Origin: Isoetes taiwanensis
Taxonomy: Eukaryota; Streptophyta; Lycopodiopsida; Isoetales; Isoetaceae
Direction: 5' to 3'
Length of the DNA: 64,000 bases
NCBI GenBank assembly: GCA_021234155.1
Contig: JAJEKV010000014.1
Location: 6,465,563 to 6,529,562 of the forward strand
The notes beneath the pieces were generated by a model that made no database searches, had not been told where the DNA came from, and saw nothing but the letters and a program-made list of their open reading frames with translations. Made by a program: the position numbers and the translations under genes. Positions 25,490 to 37,356 of this stretch are shown here, piece after piece. Each line of letters begins with the position of its first letter. Within the stretch, counting starts at the first letter, position 1.

Positions 25490-28150
25490 TTTAAGTCTGT
25501 GGTCCCCTATTATTTGTACATGCATACCCCATAAACGAGGATCGCTATGTGCCCGTCCCGATCTTGGAATAAAGAGCAAATATGCCCATCAGAGCGACTC
25601 TTGTTGCTGAGTAACCCCCTGTGAATATGCACCCAAACTAAAGGGGTTTAAGGGGGATTTAATTTAAATGTGTTAAATGCAATAGTTTGTATTAATATGT
25701 TAATGGTAGTTGTGTGTTGATTGCTATTTAAAAAAAATTTGGGCCCTCTGCCCCTTAGGAAAACAAAGAGATGGCAACATATCTTGTGTAAAAAATATTG
25801 GTGACATTAAATATAAGAAAAGTTCAACGGAACAAACATAAGAAAAGTGCAATGGAACAAACACGTAATGAATAGCAAGTTTAGAATATGGGGCTTCTTG
25901 CAAAACCATAGTGCCTATACTATATCTTGTCAAAACTATACCACCTATATGTTTGACAAATAAGGATGAGATACCATAGGACCATAGGGATTGATATTGC
26001 AACCACCATAGATTGCAACCACCGTAGATGGTGAAGCTTCAAATTTGATGTTTAAAGAGCAAATAGGGACTTGAACCCAATGCATCCTTGCAAAATAGTA
26101 GTGCTTAAATCTTGCCAAACCATAAAAGCTATATCTTCATCAAAGAAGGATGAGGGTACTACACAAATTGATATTGCAACCACCATATATAGTGAAGCTT
26201 TAAATACTGAAACAATGTTTGTGTTTAAAGAACAACAAAATTACACAGTAACATAAAAAGCAATTTGGCAACAAAATGTGTTATGTAGAATGTCTTGTAA
26301 GTTCTAACACTAATAATGCGAGAAAGTGCATAAGCTGTTGAAGTGTATGGCACCAAAACTCAAAATTATAAGCATAAGCGCATGAATATAAATGATAAAC
26401 GTATGATGACATGGTAATGAGGCTATGGCCTGCACAAATGTGATTAGAATCCTCTTCAGAATCACTCCACACTAAATTATCTTTACCCCGCATGACATTA
26501 TTCAACAAAGACAAATGCTCAATTTAAAAGAAAATAAAAAGACTTGTGGTCTATTTATTTTCTGCGAAACATGTGATCTTTCATGGGATACATCCATCTC
26601 CTGTAAGTGAATTAAAAATGCTCTTGATTATATAAGAGAGGATGGTTGACTGAATGAACAAAAAAAGACATAACACAACTACCATATTTTTTTTGAAAAT
26701 TAACACATGGACTAGAAAAGCATCTAGAGTACCCAATGCCAAGAATATGCAACCCAGAAAGTGTTGAAGGGAGTGCAAAAATCTTCTATTAAGACTTCAA
26801 GGCCTTCAAGGCCTAATTAATGCATCATCTTCCAAGCATCCTCATTCAAACCCCACCAAAAGGAAGCTCTGTGACAAAAGGCTATAAGATGCATTGAGTA
26901 GGCATAAAAAGGGTACATCTTGATAGCTTTTAGAGCATCTTCATAATAAAAATATGAATGGTATCTTCTAGCGTAACATAACTCAGGAGGATGAATGTTA
27001 ATAGGGGAATTAGATGCTCTTGAGCCGAAACCAAGAACAATATGACAAATCTGGAAGCAAATGTAAGCATACATGCAAATAATATAAGGTGGTCCCATGC
27101 ATGTCAAATTCAGATCAATACCTCAAATGTCGCACTTGATCTTACTATTAAATGTGTAGAGCCTAATCAAGGATTCATCTTCTGCAAAACTTAAGGACAT
27201 AGGGATCACATCATTATGCTTGGGCAAAGGCCGGGGGCGGCATTAGTTCCCTTTGTGTCTTCTTATGGGACCTCTCCACAATTATGGACTATGCAACTTC
27301 GTGGTATTTCATTCGGGTAACTTTTCCAAATAACAACAACATGACTTTAATCAACCGAAAGACTTACAGGTTTGTAGCAAGGAATTAGCCCCTTCAAGAA
27401 AGAGCTTTGTGCCAATTGTAGATGCTCGCCCTTCCCTTCTGAAATTCAAGATCGTGTCATTGGAAACCGTAAAAAATGATACTTAAACCCGGGTGATCCA
27501 AAAAGTCCGAATCTGATAATAAGGGCCTCTACTTCTTGCACCTCTACAACGGGTTCACCAAGCATCTCTTCCAAAGACCTTGCCCGAAGATTGTGAAAGA
27601 CACTTTGCAAATGAAACATACATCACGACAACGATAAACGGCTTGTTTAAGAAAATCCACCTCTTCAGCTTCAGGTGATTGCTACTCTCTTGGTTCGTCT
27701 TGGCTAAAGCCCTAAATATTAGTGTCTTGGTTACGTAAATCTGATTTTATGCCCCTGCAAACAAAAATCGGAGGTTCAAAAAACATCTGAACCGTCTTCT
27801 CCGCCCCTAAGACCCCAGAACCTGTCAACCATTGGCAAAACTCCTTCGAAATCTGAAAGAAACCCTATTTCGGGGCTTCCATTTTTGTTCATCTGCTAGA
27901 GGCCCCCCCTTTTGATTAATCATCATTCTACTCCGGCCGAAAAATCAAGGGCCCTAAAACCTCTCGAGATTTGCATGCCATGAATCGGGGGTTTTTTTTT
28001 TTTTAAGGGGTTAAACCATTGGCAAGTGGCATAAAAAATAAGAAATGTGTATGCGCACTCTAGATGTACGCATTAGTACATCCACGACAATACACCAAGA
28101 AATCATATAAAAACCTTAGGGAAAAACGTACAAAAATACAAAAACAACCC
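25490..28150. other. Foreign insert inside the L1
   Basis: This ~2.65-kb block separates the two halves of the L1 and has none of its motifs. It contains a diverged tandem repeat (25,870-26,235), a B-box-like site and a T-run at 27,991-28,003. The minus strand has a coding-like frame of about 58 codons at 27,449-27,622, containing LEEMLGEPVVEVQEVEALII and continuing past a TGA. I do not recognise that protein. No terminal repeat or TSD of the insert is visible, so its class is unknown. Confidence 0.45.
25870..26235 (-). repeat. Diverged tandem repeat with a B-box-like site
   Basis: Two copies about 180 bp long share TTGCAAAA, GGATGAG, TTGATATTGCAACCACCATA and GTGAAGCTT. Between them, GGGACTTGAACCC at 26,066-26,078 reads GGGTTCAAGTCCC on the minus strand, a close match to the pol III B box. 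No clear A box was found, so a SINE dimer is possible but unproven. Confidence 0.45.
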
Positions 28151-28199
28151 CACTATAATGCTAGATATTGCTAATCAAGTTCTCACCGTTCTCATATTT

Positions 28200-29370
28200 A
28201 TTTCTCCACGCCTTAGTGGCTCTGCCTCTGTTTTACAAGCAAATAGAGAAGATCATAAGGAATTTCATTTGGAATGGAAACAATTTGGTTAATTGAAACA
28301 CTATCACTAAAAAGAAAAAGGATGGTGGTCCGGCTTGTAAAAATATTCATAAACAAGCACAAGCTCTTCTTTGGTAAGTTTGTTTGGAAAGCTTTAAGTG
28401 GATCTGATAGTGTGGCCTCAAATTTATTATGTATTGGCTTAGGGAAAGTTCTCATGTGGGACATCCTTCAATCTCTCATGAATTGCCAAATTCTACTTTT
28501 TATGAAGTCTCTTTAGCATCTAATATGTCCCTCTTATGAAATATTATTAAGGCTTGGAAGAATATCCTTTTGGCATTCAAATATGATCAGGGTGCAAGTT
28601 TTCATTCTGATATGTCTATTTTCTGGTCCTCTTTTTATGGATCATCCAAACCATGTTCTTGCTTTAAAACATCCCCGGATTTATAAGAAATGGAGTTCTC
28701 TTGGTATCAAAAGCTTGGGTGATTTGTGGCAAAATAATAGATGGATTACCTGGTCGAATCTCAAATTGAGAATCAAGGGATCTCATACTGATAAGAAGAT
28801 CTATAAACATATCAGGAACATAGTTGGAAATTCGATTCCCAATCAGACCTTAAACAAAGATTGGATTGGAGCCTAAACAAAAAATCTTGCTATAAGGTAA
28901 AGGATATTTACAATTTCTTAGATCAGAGTCTTGACCTTCCTAAATCTTCCATTGCTTGGAGCATTGATGTTGCTGCTACCAAATCTCTTATTAAAAAATG
29001 TCTGGAATTCTTATGCTTCCAAGAAAATATCCTTCTTTATTTGGCTTATTGCAAACAAAAGTGTTCCTTGTCTTCAGGTCATGAATAGTAGAAATTCAAA
29101 TGTTTCAGCCAATTGTCCTCTAAATTGTAATGTTGTTGAGGATTTGGAACACATCTTCTTCTGCTCTAAGTTGGATCCCTTATGGTCTTGGTTTAATTCA
29201 TACTTTGGCAACTTTGATAGATCTTCCATCATTAATTCTCTGCAAGGGAATGACACCTACAAAAACACTATTGTCTTCCTGTGTCTTTGGAATATTTGGA
29301 AATCGAGAAATAGATGCTTGTATGGTAAAAAAAAGGTTTTCTATTACCTGGATCAAATTACATATTAAAT
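28200..29370 (+). pseudogene. L1 ORF2 C-terminal region with zf-RVT
   Basis: Pieces in order: YKQIEKIIRNFIWNG (family: Ile-x-x-x-x-x-Phe-Leu-Trp-Gly), a Lys-Lys-Asp-Gly-Gly segment, HPRIYKKWSSLG, and NKKSCYKVKDIYNFL (family: Phe-x-Val-Lys-x-x-Tyr). Last is the zf-RVT domain: ISFFIWLIANKSVPCLQVM, a Cys-Pro-Leu-Asn-Cys pair, and EDLEHIFFCSKLDPLWSWF. These lie in several frames. zf-RVT is the hallmark C-terminal domain of plant L1 elements. The remaining 29,370-30,412 is 3' UTR without conserved coding. Confidence 0.85.
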
Positions 29371-30429
29371 ATAATATTGAGCTTTGTGCTCTCGCACATA
29401 GAAAATTATTTTTGACAACTATGACAGATGTCTTTGGGATCAAATTGGTGAATTTGTGGGGTATCATCATTTATTCATTTCAAGACTCTCATTTAGAAAT
29501 ACTAATTGAATTTTATTGCCTAGGATATATGGAGCTTTGCGAGGGGCCTCACACAAGCAATTATTTCATCGCTAAAGATGGTGCCTCGTTGAGAAATGAA
29601 GTGGCTAGATATGGGGAGCGAGAGAATTCATGAGCATCAGTGCTGTTATCCTCCACATAATCATTGGACAATCGGTGGAGATAGAAAATGATAAAAGAGG
29701 TCGAAGGAAAGCGAAAGGTTATGGGCGAGAATATTCTCAAGAGAAGTGATGCAAACGGTTTACATGTTACGGTTTATTGAAAAGCATCATCATGAATTCT
29801 GAAAAAGACAATTCTGAGATATAGAGAACCGTATTACACTCCACGGGATGCTAGTGACACTATGTAACTCTTATTACGCTCATGGTACAACAGGATTACT
29901 CTGGTTTGATCGAGATCAGCTTTGGATGGAGGTCTCCTACACTCATGGCACAACTTCCAAATTCACCTCCGTTTCAACCACACGATCCTTAATGATGATC
30001 CTAATGATTGCGGGAATTCCTACCATTCCCTCCACTATGATCCTCCAAAACATTGACAGCATTGCCTCTTTATGATTGCAGAAATTCTATTTGTGTTTGC
30101 AGGTTTATTAGTAATCATAGCAGAAGGGATGTACATGGAAGATTCTCAATTTCTTGTCTCAAGCCAGCTGTTCGGGTTCTTTCACCTGAAATTTTGGCAG
30201 AAGTGGCTACTTTTTTGGACTCAACTGCTCCTTTCAAGATCTTGCCTACTGCAACTCTAAGTTACTTGGTTTTGTTTGCTTTGCTATTATAAACTACTGT
30301 GTTGATAATTATCCTGTTACCTTATTTCAAAATTTTCTTTGTTAAGCCTTTGGGACTTAACAATATTTTGTATGCTTTTCCTTAATTAATGAAAAAATCT
30401 ACTCGTTCCTTCAAAAAAAAAAAAAAAAA

Positions 30430-30446
30430 GTTAACCGCAGGTGCAA
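30430..30446. repeat. Right target-site duplication of the L1
   Basis: GTTAACCGCAGGTGCAA directly follows the poly(A). It differs from the left copy by one indel and one or two substitutions. Confidence 0.8.
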
Positions 30447-31497
30447 ATTTACTAATAGGAGTTAACTCGTGGCTATTGCCTGCAAGAAATTTCATACACA
30501 AAAATAGTAACTCATGACTATTGCACGAGAAATTTAATATGCAATCTTCGTTCTTCGTCCTTGGTTGATGTTCTATCCAGTGATGAGCTAGTTTTCACTA
30601 GATGTGATTCTAGCCAAACACTAGTACTAAACTAAATAAATACAGCTTAGTGCAAAGCTTCATATATTATATCCCATTGTTATTTTTAATATAACAAACA
30701 TTCTGAATCAACCATAAGCATAATCACTAAAAAACATAATTTCGAGTTGCACATTCTTATGATTGTGCCCGGTGGACATATTTTTACAATCGCTTCTTTG
30801 ATTGATAATATATTAGGTCTAGATTCCTAAAATGCTAACAAAATTACATGCACTGTAATTAAACCTCCATTGAAGATGATTCGGGCACCATGTATGTCTT
30901 CCTCTTTTTATCGAGCATTCTTTTAGAATGTTTATAGCATCTGTTCATTTAAGGGTATCATATCTTACTCCAATGTCATCGCAATTGACATGCTTGAATG
31001 CTCGAAAAGCTTTGAAGAGCAACAAGTTTCCGTGTCACAAGACTTCACGGGATGGTTGAGCAATGTTGTATCGAGGTGGAGGTGCAAACACTTTGACTTG
31101 GAGATATTTCATTGGATGCCTCGGTTAATTGTTTCTCTGCGGGGATATGGTGCCTTTTGCGAAGTTGAACGGCGATAGAATAGTAGACAAAAAGTCTGGT
31201 AACCATACCTCTCTTTAAAACTTCTATAGGAACCGTTGCAAATGCTTTTCTTGCTTGTGGTAATTCTGGATGAAAAGCAAATTGGATGTGCACCTTTCCG
31301 TGGAGTTCTGTGGTGAAATGGGGGGTCCTATTAGGCAATGGCATAGGCGATTGTCTTTGAAGGTAAGGTACCATTTCCCTCAAGACGCATTATTGCATGT
31401 GCCTAAAAATAAATTAGTAGTACAAAGCACAATTTAGAAGCCTAAAGAAACCATTGTCCAGCAAAAGTTTTACTTCTCCCTATAATAATACAGATTG

Positions 31498-31555
31498 CTA
31501 TTCTATTCTATTCTATTCTATTCTATTCTATTCTATTCTATTCTATTCTATTCTA
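31498..31555. repeat. (TTCTA)11 microsatellite
   Basis: Eleven perfect TTCTA units at 31,501-31,555, preceded by a partial unit CTA. A reading frame across it encodes only a repetitive Leu/Phe/Tyr/Ser peptide and is not a gene. Confidence 0.97.
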
Positions 31556-34551
31556 TATAAGGGCGTCTATATTGCATTCTCGGCAGAATTAAGCAGAGCC
31601 CAAGTAATGTCAATATTCGCAAATATCATATTTGTTTTAATCAAATATGAATGAGAATGCAAAATGTAATAGCAATATATAGAGTATTATGGAAAAGATT
31701 TACTGCACAACCTGATAAAGGAAAAGCAGCATTCCAAACATTCCAAACACAAAATGAATCCATCGAGGGCTATTTGAGTCGAAATAAGGTGAATGCACCT
31801 GTACAGGTTCAAACCCGTCAAACAGCTTAAGTGGACACTTTATAAAGCAAGAGTAAAAAATGAAAATTTTCACATGTATAATGCAAGCCATAAAGCACGA
31901 GCAAGAATCATGGAAGAAATGGCAACTTGAATTGCTGTTATTGCTGTTATTGCAGCTATCAGACCACTCCAAGAATGCTCCAATAGATCTGAATTGAACA
32001 ATGGGCAGTAATTCTGTGTCCTAATATATGTTTCAGCTCGACTACTTGTTGTCAATAACAGATCTCGCTGTTTGTATTTTATGCAACTCCTCCAAAGAAT
32101 GTATTCTCCATAGTAAGTCGTGTGACGTATGATATATCCTAATTAACAATATCTCTGTGCTTCTCCCTCATTACAACCTAAATTATGCACAAGGACTAAA
32201 AAACGCATAGCAAGCCATAAACTTATGCTTTCCCCTCCCATAGCCACCCAACAAGCTGATCAACACAGGGAGCAATCTTGCGAGAACATATTTGTAGGCT
32301 GTAGCAAAATGCTTATCTTAAGACTAAATACTTTAGGACAATGTTCATGCTCAATGAAGTCGAGCCTTAAATGGACCTTAGTGCATGTAATGCTTGTGGC
32401 TTATTCTGACCGGGCTAGCTATTGTTTTGTTTCTTTGTCCCAATAATATAAAAGCATTAAATAGACTATTGATATCAAAAGTATTTTAAATTTTGCAAGC
32501 TTCACTGTCAAGATCTTATCTTGTAGAATGATGTGTGCCATCTCGTACATTTTGTTCTCTTAAAGAGAGATGGGATGCTACAAAATGTAGTAAACCCGGA
32601 TATAAATTGCTAAATCTCTTATTTCTTCATTTCGGTATTCCTCAACACTTATTAACTGTTTCAAACTTTTAGAAACTCCAAAACTTTTGAAACTCCTTTG
32701 TGACATTAATGCTTAGCCCTCGTCTTGATTCTACTAGAACAGCAGAATCCGGGAATAAGAACACTATTCAAATGATTATTGCTACCATATATTTTCACCT
32801 CTTTGAACTTGACACGGTGTTATGCTATGTTAAATCTCAATCTCTCTGGATTACGTTATGATAAATGCTTACATAAGAAAGTAGAGCGTCTTGCTACCAC
32901 CAAAGAAGAAAAGGATAAAATAATGCACCAACAATCTGAGCATGATATTAGTGACACATACTATGATATTATGCCCGGGGAATTCAAGTTTAAGATGGAT
33001 ACCATGTTGGGTCTGGTTCAAAAGCATGTAAAAAGGAACAGAACAATAGATTAGATATATAGATACCAAGACAAACGAAAAAATGATGGCAACTTCGATT
33101 TGAAGCTAAAACTTCGTCCCTTTGTTGATCATATCCATCATGAATTAGTCAAATCATGCCCAATGCTCACAAGGCATAAAGAAGCTTTGAAATTGGGCTA
33201 ATCGAGATGCCCCCTAGGCAGACCCAGAGTATAAAGAGATTGCCCATTGGAGCACAAAAGCACCTAAGAACCGCGATAATCTAACCCTGGGCTCTGCCAT
33301 AGCTAGAGTACTTGGGAGGAGGCGAAGCATCGATTTCGGGGAGGTGGATCGCCATAGCGGGCGCTGAATCAGTAATCTAACAAAATCTCGATTATTCTTG
33401 ATGCTCTTTTTTCATTAGAATTTTCAAACCGTGTAGGCTCCAAAATCGTTCAAAAAAATATTACATCTCAAACAAAAATTAAGACCTGCATTGCCGCCCG
33501 AACGTTTCTCTTCCCCAACTTCGTCTATACATGCTAGAACATGCGAGAATTTGAACGCATTTTGTTGCCTTTGTGTTCGGTGCCCGCACATCAAAGTCGG
33601 AGCTTCCCCACAATTGAATTTTGGATTTAGTATTTGAAACTCGTTTAGATCTTTAAAATTTCAGTGCTCTCCAGGCCTTTGATTAAGGCTTCCCGTGAAA
33701 ACTTCTAGTTGTTAAAGACGGCTGCCTACTGGGAACTCAGCATATTTTGATCATGACAACCACGGACAAAGTATTTCGATAAATCAAATACATAGATTGT
33801 ATTAGCACCTAATCAAATGGATAGATTGTATTAGCTCCTATACCATTTTCCGTGCTCTAAATTCTTTCAATGCAACATGTATAACTGAGGTTTCTACATC
33901 ATGAAATGCAAGAAATTCCAGAACAAACAGGAAATGGATGAGATTCCCTGAACACAAACATTCTTACATACTGCAGAATGCTTGAAGCGTCTGCATGCAC
34001 ACACAATACCTACAATATTAAAATGGAAAATATGAACTAACACAATAGGCTCAGAAGCAAGAGATAAAACACAAAAATATGCCACCATTTTGCCTCTGTA
34101 ATGTATAAATCAAGGGCTTTACCTTCTGCCATGGAGCCCAAAACCTGTGCATTTATACTTGCTGAATTAGGATGACATCGTGGCCATTAAGAACGAAAAA
34201 TGAAACCAAAGACACATAAAGATGCTAGAGTTGTGCCAGACTATAACACCTGAAAGGCTCACCTGAAAATAATAAGAGATTGATTTCCCACAGAAATTTG
34301 GCAACTGACAGCGCATCTGAATTATGGTGGACCGTCATTGTCAAAAAAGAAATAATCCCATCTGAAGTTCCACGGGCCAAAGAAAGACCCAAATTGGGTT
34401 CGTGCAAAAACCTTCACAATGTCTCAAATGTATCTATTAAAAACGTTCTATAAGCTCATGGAAAAAGTTCTTGAATGCCACAAGTTTGGGATAAGGCTGA
34501 GGCAGATGCACCACTTTCGAAAGAAGACGCATCAAAAAATCAGTCTGCACT

Positions 34552-34701
34552 TTGGCCCATAACAGTAATTGGTCTACCTAGACTAACATGTAAATTCAAA
34601 CAGAACCATCTCAGAAGCAAATGGCCTTGGCCCATAACAGTAATCGATCCACCTAGTCTAAGAAGTAAATTCAAACAGAACCATCTCAGAAGCAAATGGC
34701 C
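34552..34701. repeat. 75-bp tandem duplication
   Basis: Copies at 34,552-34,626 and 34,627-34,701 both begin TTGGCCCATAACAGTAAT and end AGAAGCAAATGGCC. About 10 differences separate them. Confidence 0.9.
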
Positions 34702-35099
34702 AGAGCTTTACATCCAGTATAGGCCATAAAAAACCGATTTTGAACTGCAAGACCATAGTAATGCGCCAGTTTTTGCCTTATATGGTGTCGATCTGCTCTG
34801 TGGATGCGAATCTTGCGTATATAGAAAAAAGTTAAACCTAAGTAGAGCACAAAAATGGCAACTACCTGATATGGGCATCCATCTTTTATCAGAAAATGTT
34901 CTGGGGTTTCTCCAAATCGGCTCCAAAGCACCCTTTTTGGATTTAAGCTTCGGTCTTTGGATTCGAACTTCAGCGTGGAAGATCCACATCATACAGGCAA
35001 ATCATACAGGCGGCCACACTGGCGCCAAAAAAAACTCGTGGGCAGAGCTCCCCTAAATACACACAGTCGAAAATTTCCTTCTATTTTGTCTCTATTTTC

Positions 35100-35701
35100 T
35101 GGCAATCATTCTTATGCAGAAAAACCCTTGAGCTTCCTCTCGGCTCAGACTGTGTTCTGGAAGAATGGGAGGCTTGGGAGAAATCTCTGTTGGATAATAA
35201 GGAAGAGAAGCATGCTTTGAAGAAGCCCAAGATCGAAATAGTTGAGAATCCGGCGCCTCTGCAGGGTGTTCAGGTTGATTTAGTCACTCCCAAGCCAGAA
35301 TTTGAATCCCCTGCTTTTGCCCCTTTTGGAGATAATTCTTGTTTGGTTCAATCTGGCGAGAGGTCGGTTTGGGGCGAAAATCTGGCCATTTGTCAAGAAG
35401 CAAAGTCTCTGCAGGATCAATTTGACGCCCAGGAAGCAAAAACTTTGAAAGACCAATGCTCTGTTAAATGTAAGGAAGAATCTTTGTCTCATTCCGACAG
35501 CGACGAAGGGAGCGAACATGGCCAATTTAACAGGCATTTTCGAGGAGTAAGGCTGCGCCCATCAGGCAAATGGATCCAAGGCAAAGGGCTCGGTTATGGC
35601 TTGGATCTTTTGCCACGGCGACGGAAGCCGCCATAGCTTACGACATAGCTACTCGGCACATCAAATTCGATGGCTGCAATGATTATGGCTGCAGCAAGTG
35701 A
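35100..35701 (+). pseudogene. AP2/ERF transcription factor, broken in the AP2 domain
   Basis: ERF proteins bind GCC-box or DRE DNA through one AP2 domain. Here an acidic N-terminal region (EEWEAWEKSLLDN, about 35,160-35,195) and a Ser/Asp/Glu-rich linker lead to [12 protein letters not shown] (35,538-35,573), the first AP2 strands. The next family segment (Ala/Val-Ala-Glu-Ile-Arg) is absent. The reading then continues one frame over with [25 protein letters not shown] and a terminal TGA at 35,699-35,701. An internal deletion of 3n+1 bases, about 16, explains both effects. The reading frame is open from about 35,050 but has no in-frame ATG, so the start is unresolved (upstream exon or 5' loss). 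The C-terminal tail after AP2 is short. Neighbours 37-40 kb are also damaged genes. Confidence 0.8.
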
Positions 35702-35927
35702 AGCCTATATCGGATAGACTATTGATGGCGCTATTTCTCTATTTTTTGGTTATTTTTTTTTTAAGGAAGTTTTACACGTGTCTCCTTCATAGATTTTCTT
35801 GGCGAAAAAATATTAGGTTCAAACAAAAAACCCAACTGTTTTATATATGTTTAGATGGTAGGAAAATATTTCTCAAGCCGTTGATGAACTCCAACATATT
35901 AATCTTACGTTCAATTCGAGGCAAAAT

Positions 35928-36272
35928 GTAAGGGGTCAATCTTTTAGGCTCGTGGAACGATGGTTTTAAGTACGCCCGATTTGGGTTGGCCTCCCACGGA
36001 AACCCTTCCGGGTTTTAATGGAAACCCTTCCGGCTTTCCGTGGAAACCCTTCCGGGTTTTAATGGAAACCCTTCCGGTTTTCAATAAAACCCGGAAGGGT
36101 TTCTATGGAAACCCTTCCGGTTTTCCAGAATTTGAAAACCCGGAAGGGTTTCCATTAAAACCCAGAAGGGTTTCCATTAAAACCCAGAAGGATTTCCACG
36201 GAAAGCCGGAAGGGTTTCCATATTGGAAAGCCGAAAGGGTTTCCATTAAAACCCGGAAGGGTTTCCACAAAA
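35928..36272. repeat. Foldback array of GGAAACCCTTCCGG units
   Basis: The left half carries four to five direct copies of GGAAACCCTTCCGG alternating with GGTTTTAAT or CTTTCCGT. The right half carries the same units in reverse complement (CCGGAAGGGTTTCC with ATTAAAACC). Read from the outer ends (about 35,994 and 36,268), the two halves pair over most of ~130 bp each, so a transcript would form a long imperfect hairpin. It is preceded by AATGTAAGG...TCAATCTTTTAGG at 35,925-35,948, a tag also found beside the related hairpin at 38.9 kb. The open frame across it is a by-product of the repeats. Confidence 0.85.
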
Positions 36273-36298
36273 TTATTTTTTTTCAAAATATTTACACA

Positions 36299-36440
36299 CG
36301 TGAGCCTTTATGGCTCACGCCTTTCCACACGGACGCCCGACATTCACACGTCCATCGAGCGCACGTCACTCAAAATTCAAATTTTGAGTGGAAACCCTTC
36401 CCGATTTCCTTGCATGATGGAAATTGGGAAGGGTTTCTAC
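36299..36440. repeat. Three short hairpins next to the foldback array
   Basis: CGTGAGCC-TTTAT-GGCTCACG at 36,299-36,319 (perfect 8-bp stem). CACTCAAAATT-CA-AATTTTGAGTG at 36,367-36,390 (perfect 11-bp stem). A 22-bp stem at 36,388-36,409 and 36,419-36,440, again built on GGAAACCCTTCC, with a 9-base loop and two mismatches. The last one relates this block to the array before it. Confidence 0.85.
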
Positions 36441-37356
36441 AGGAGGAGGAAAACAGGTTAGGTTTCCACATGAGGAGGAAAATAAGTTAGGTTTCCACAT
36501 GCAGTTAGAAACTCCATGGGGTTTACACTTTGAAATGTGGTTGTTTTTCGTCTTACTAGTTATGTTGGAAATGCCTAGAAAAGGCATTGCTATAGAAGAT
36601 AGAGAAGGTGACATGCCTTTGCGTGCTTTCTTACGTATATTCAACATAACACATTAAGGCATGTATTCTCAAGTAGTGCACTTACTCCCGTTATTACATA
36701 TACAATAGCGTCATAGCAAAAGTGGAACTATATGTAAAGCATAGATGAAGCATGGCAATGTAGTTAGTGTCAGGTTTTTCTATTAGGTAATCAAAACATG
36801 TGGACTTCCCATGACTTCACATTCTAAACAACATGAGGATGGTGATGCCATCACTTTGGTGCATAGAACATTTACTTTGTTTGGGTGCTTACCATATTTC
36901 AGGAATCAATGCAAGATAAAAGTAAAAATAACATTTGTGGGATCAAAAATCCATTGGGCATTCAACATGTGCATTTCTGATAGAAGTTGTTATGCATGCG
37001 ATGGTGCACCAATGGTTGTGGACCAAAAGAGGTTTAAATTGCATGGCTAAAAAAAATCTAGCCTTAAGATATTATATATATACTTCTGCCCATAAAATCT
37101 CCACACGAAATCATATCTAAAATGCTTGAACCCTTCAAAAGTTATGGAGCGCGATGATGGAATACTTGGACATTTCCCTAAATGGCCTGTTTATCATACA
37201 ATAAACTGGTTTGGTCCTCAACAGTTCATGCAAGTAATAGAAAGACTAGCAAGTACTCGCAAGTATATGACCAGTGATTGGTTATTATACAATGAGCAGA
37301 TGATGACATTGTTCCCAAGGGCATGCATGCCACCTTGGAAAAAAAAATAACATGAT
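36441..37356. other. Gene-free stretch between foldback array and SOUL gene
   Basis: No gene is recognised. The plus frames at 36,811-37,050 and 37,126-37,350 have plausible composition (the second contains WPVYHTINWFGPQQF) but match no family I can name. They may be exon debris. Confidence 0.35.

Larger units (their letters stand above)
25084..30429 (+). mobile_element. L1-type LINE, 5' truncated, interrupted by a ~2.6-kb insert
   Basis: The element starts inside ORF2 within the RT domain (25,097-25,480), is interrupted at about 25,490-28,150, and resumes with the plant L1 post-RT region and zf-RVT domain (28,200-29,370). It ends with an AT-rich 3' UTR and a 17-base poly(A) at 30,413-30,429. 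Near-identical 17-18-bp TSDs flank it. About 50 residues are missing at the junction, so DNA was lost or is unrecognisable there. Frameshifts and stops make it inactive. The identical flanks show that the whole 5.3 kb, insert included, occupies one L1 integration site. Confidence 0.85.
30447..35050. other. Gene-free stretch with local repeats
   Basis: No family is recognised. The minus frame at 31,045-31,383 (112 codons) and the plus frame at 32,779-33,054 (91 codons) look partly protein-like but match nothing I know, and each has competing antisense frames. Listed separately are a TTCTA microsatellite and a 75-bp duplication. A 33-36-bp duplication (CAAAT, ATAGATTGTATTAGC) occurs at about 33,785-33,840. 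Confidence 0.4.

Noticed and set aside
26066-26078. A tRNA gene on the minus strand at the B-box-like site
   Set aside because: No A box at the proper distance and no cloverleaf could be drawn.
31454-31654. Plus frame of repeated Ser-Ile-Leu-Phe-Tyr
   Set aside because: It is the translation of the TTCTA microsatellite.
35990-36270. AAACCCT words suggesting interstitial telomere repeats
   Set aside because: AAACCCT occurs only within GGAAACCCTTCC units and is not in tandem, so it is not a telomere array.
35960-36490. A 176-codon plus frame through Gly-Asn-Pro-Ser-Gly-Phe repeats
   Set aside because: The repeats come from the GGAAACCCTTCCGG foldback array; the inverted half gives an unrelated sequence, so coding is not credible.
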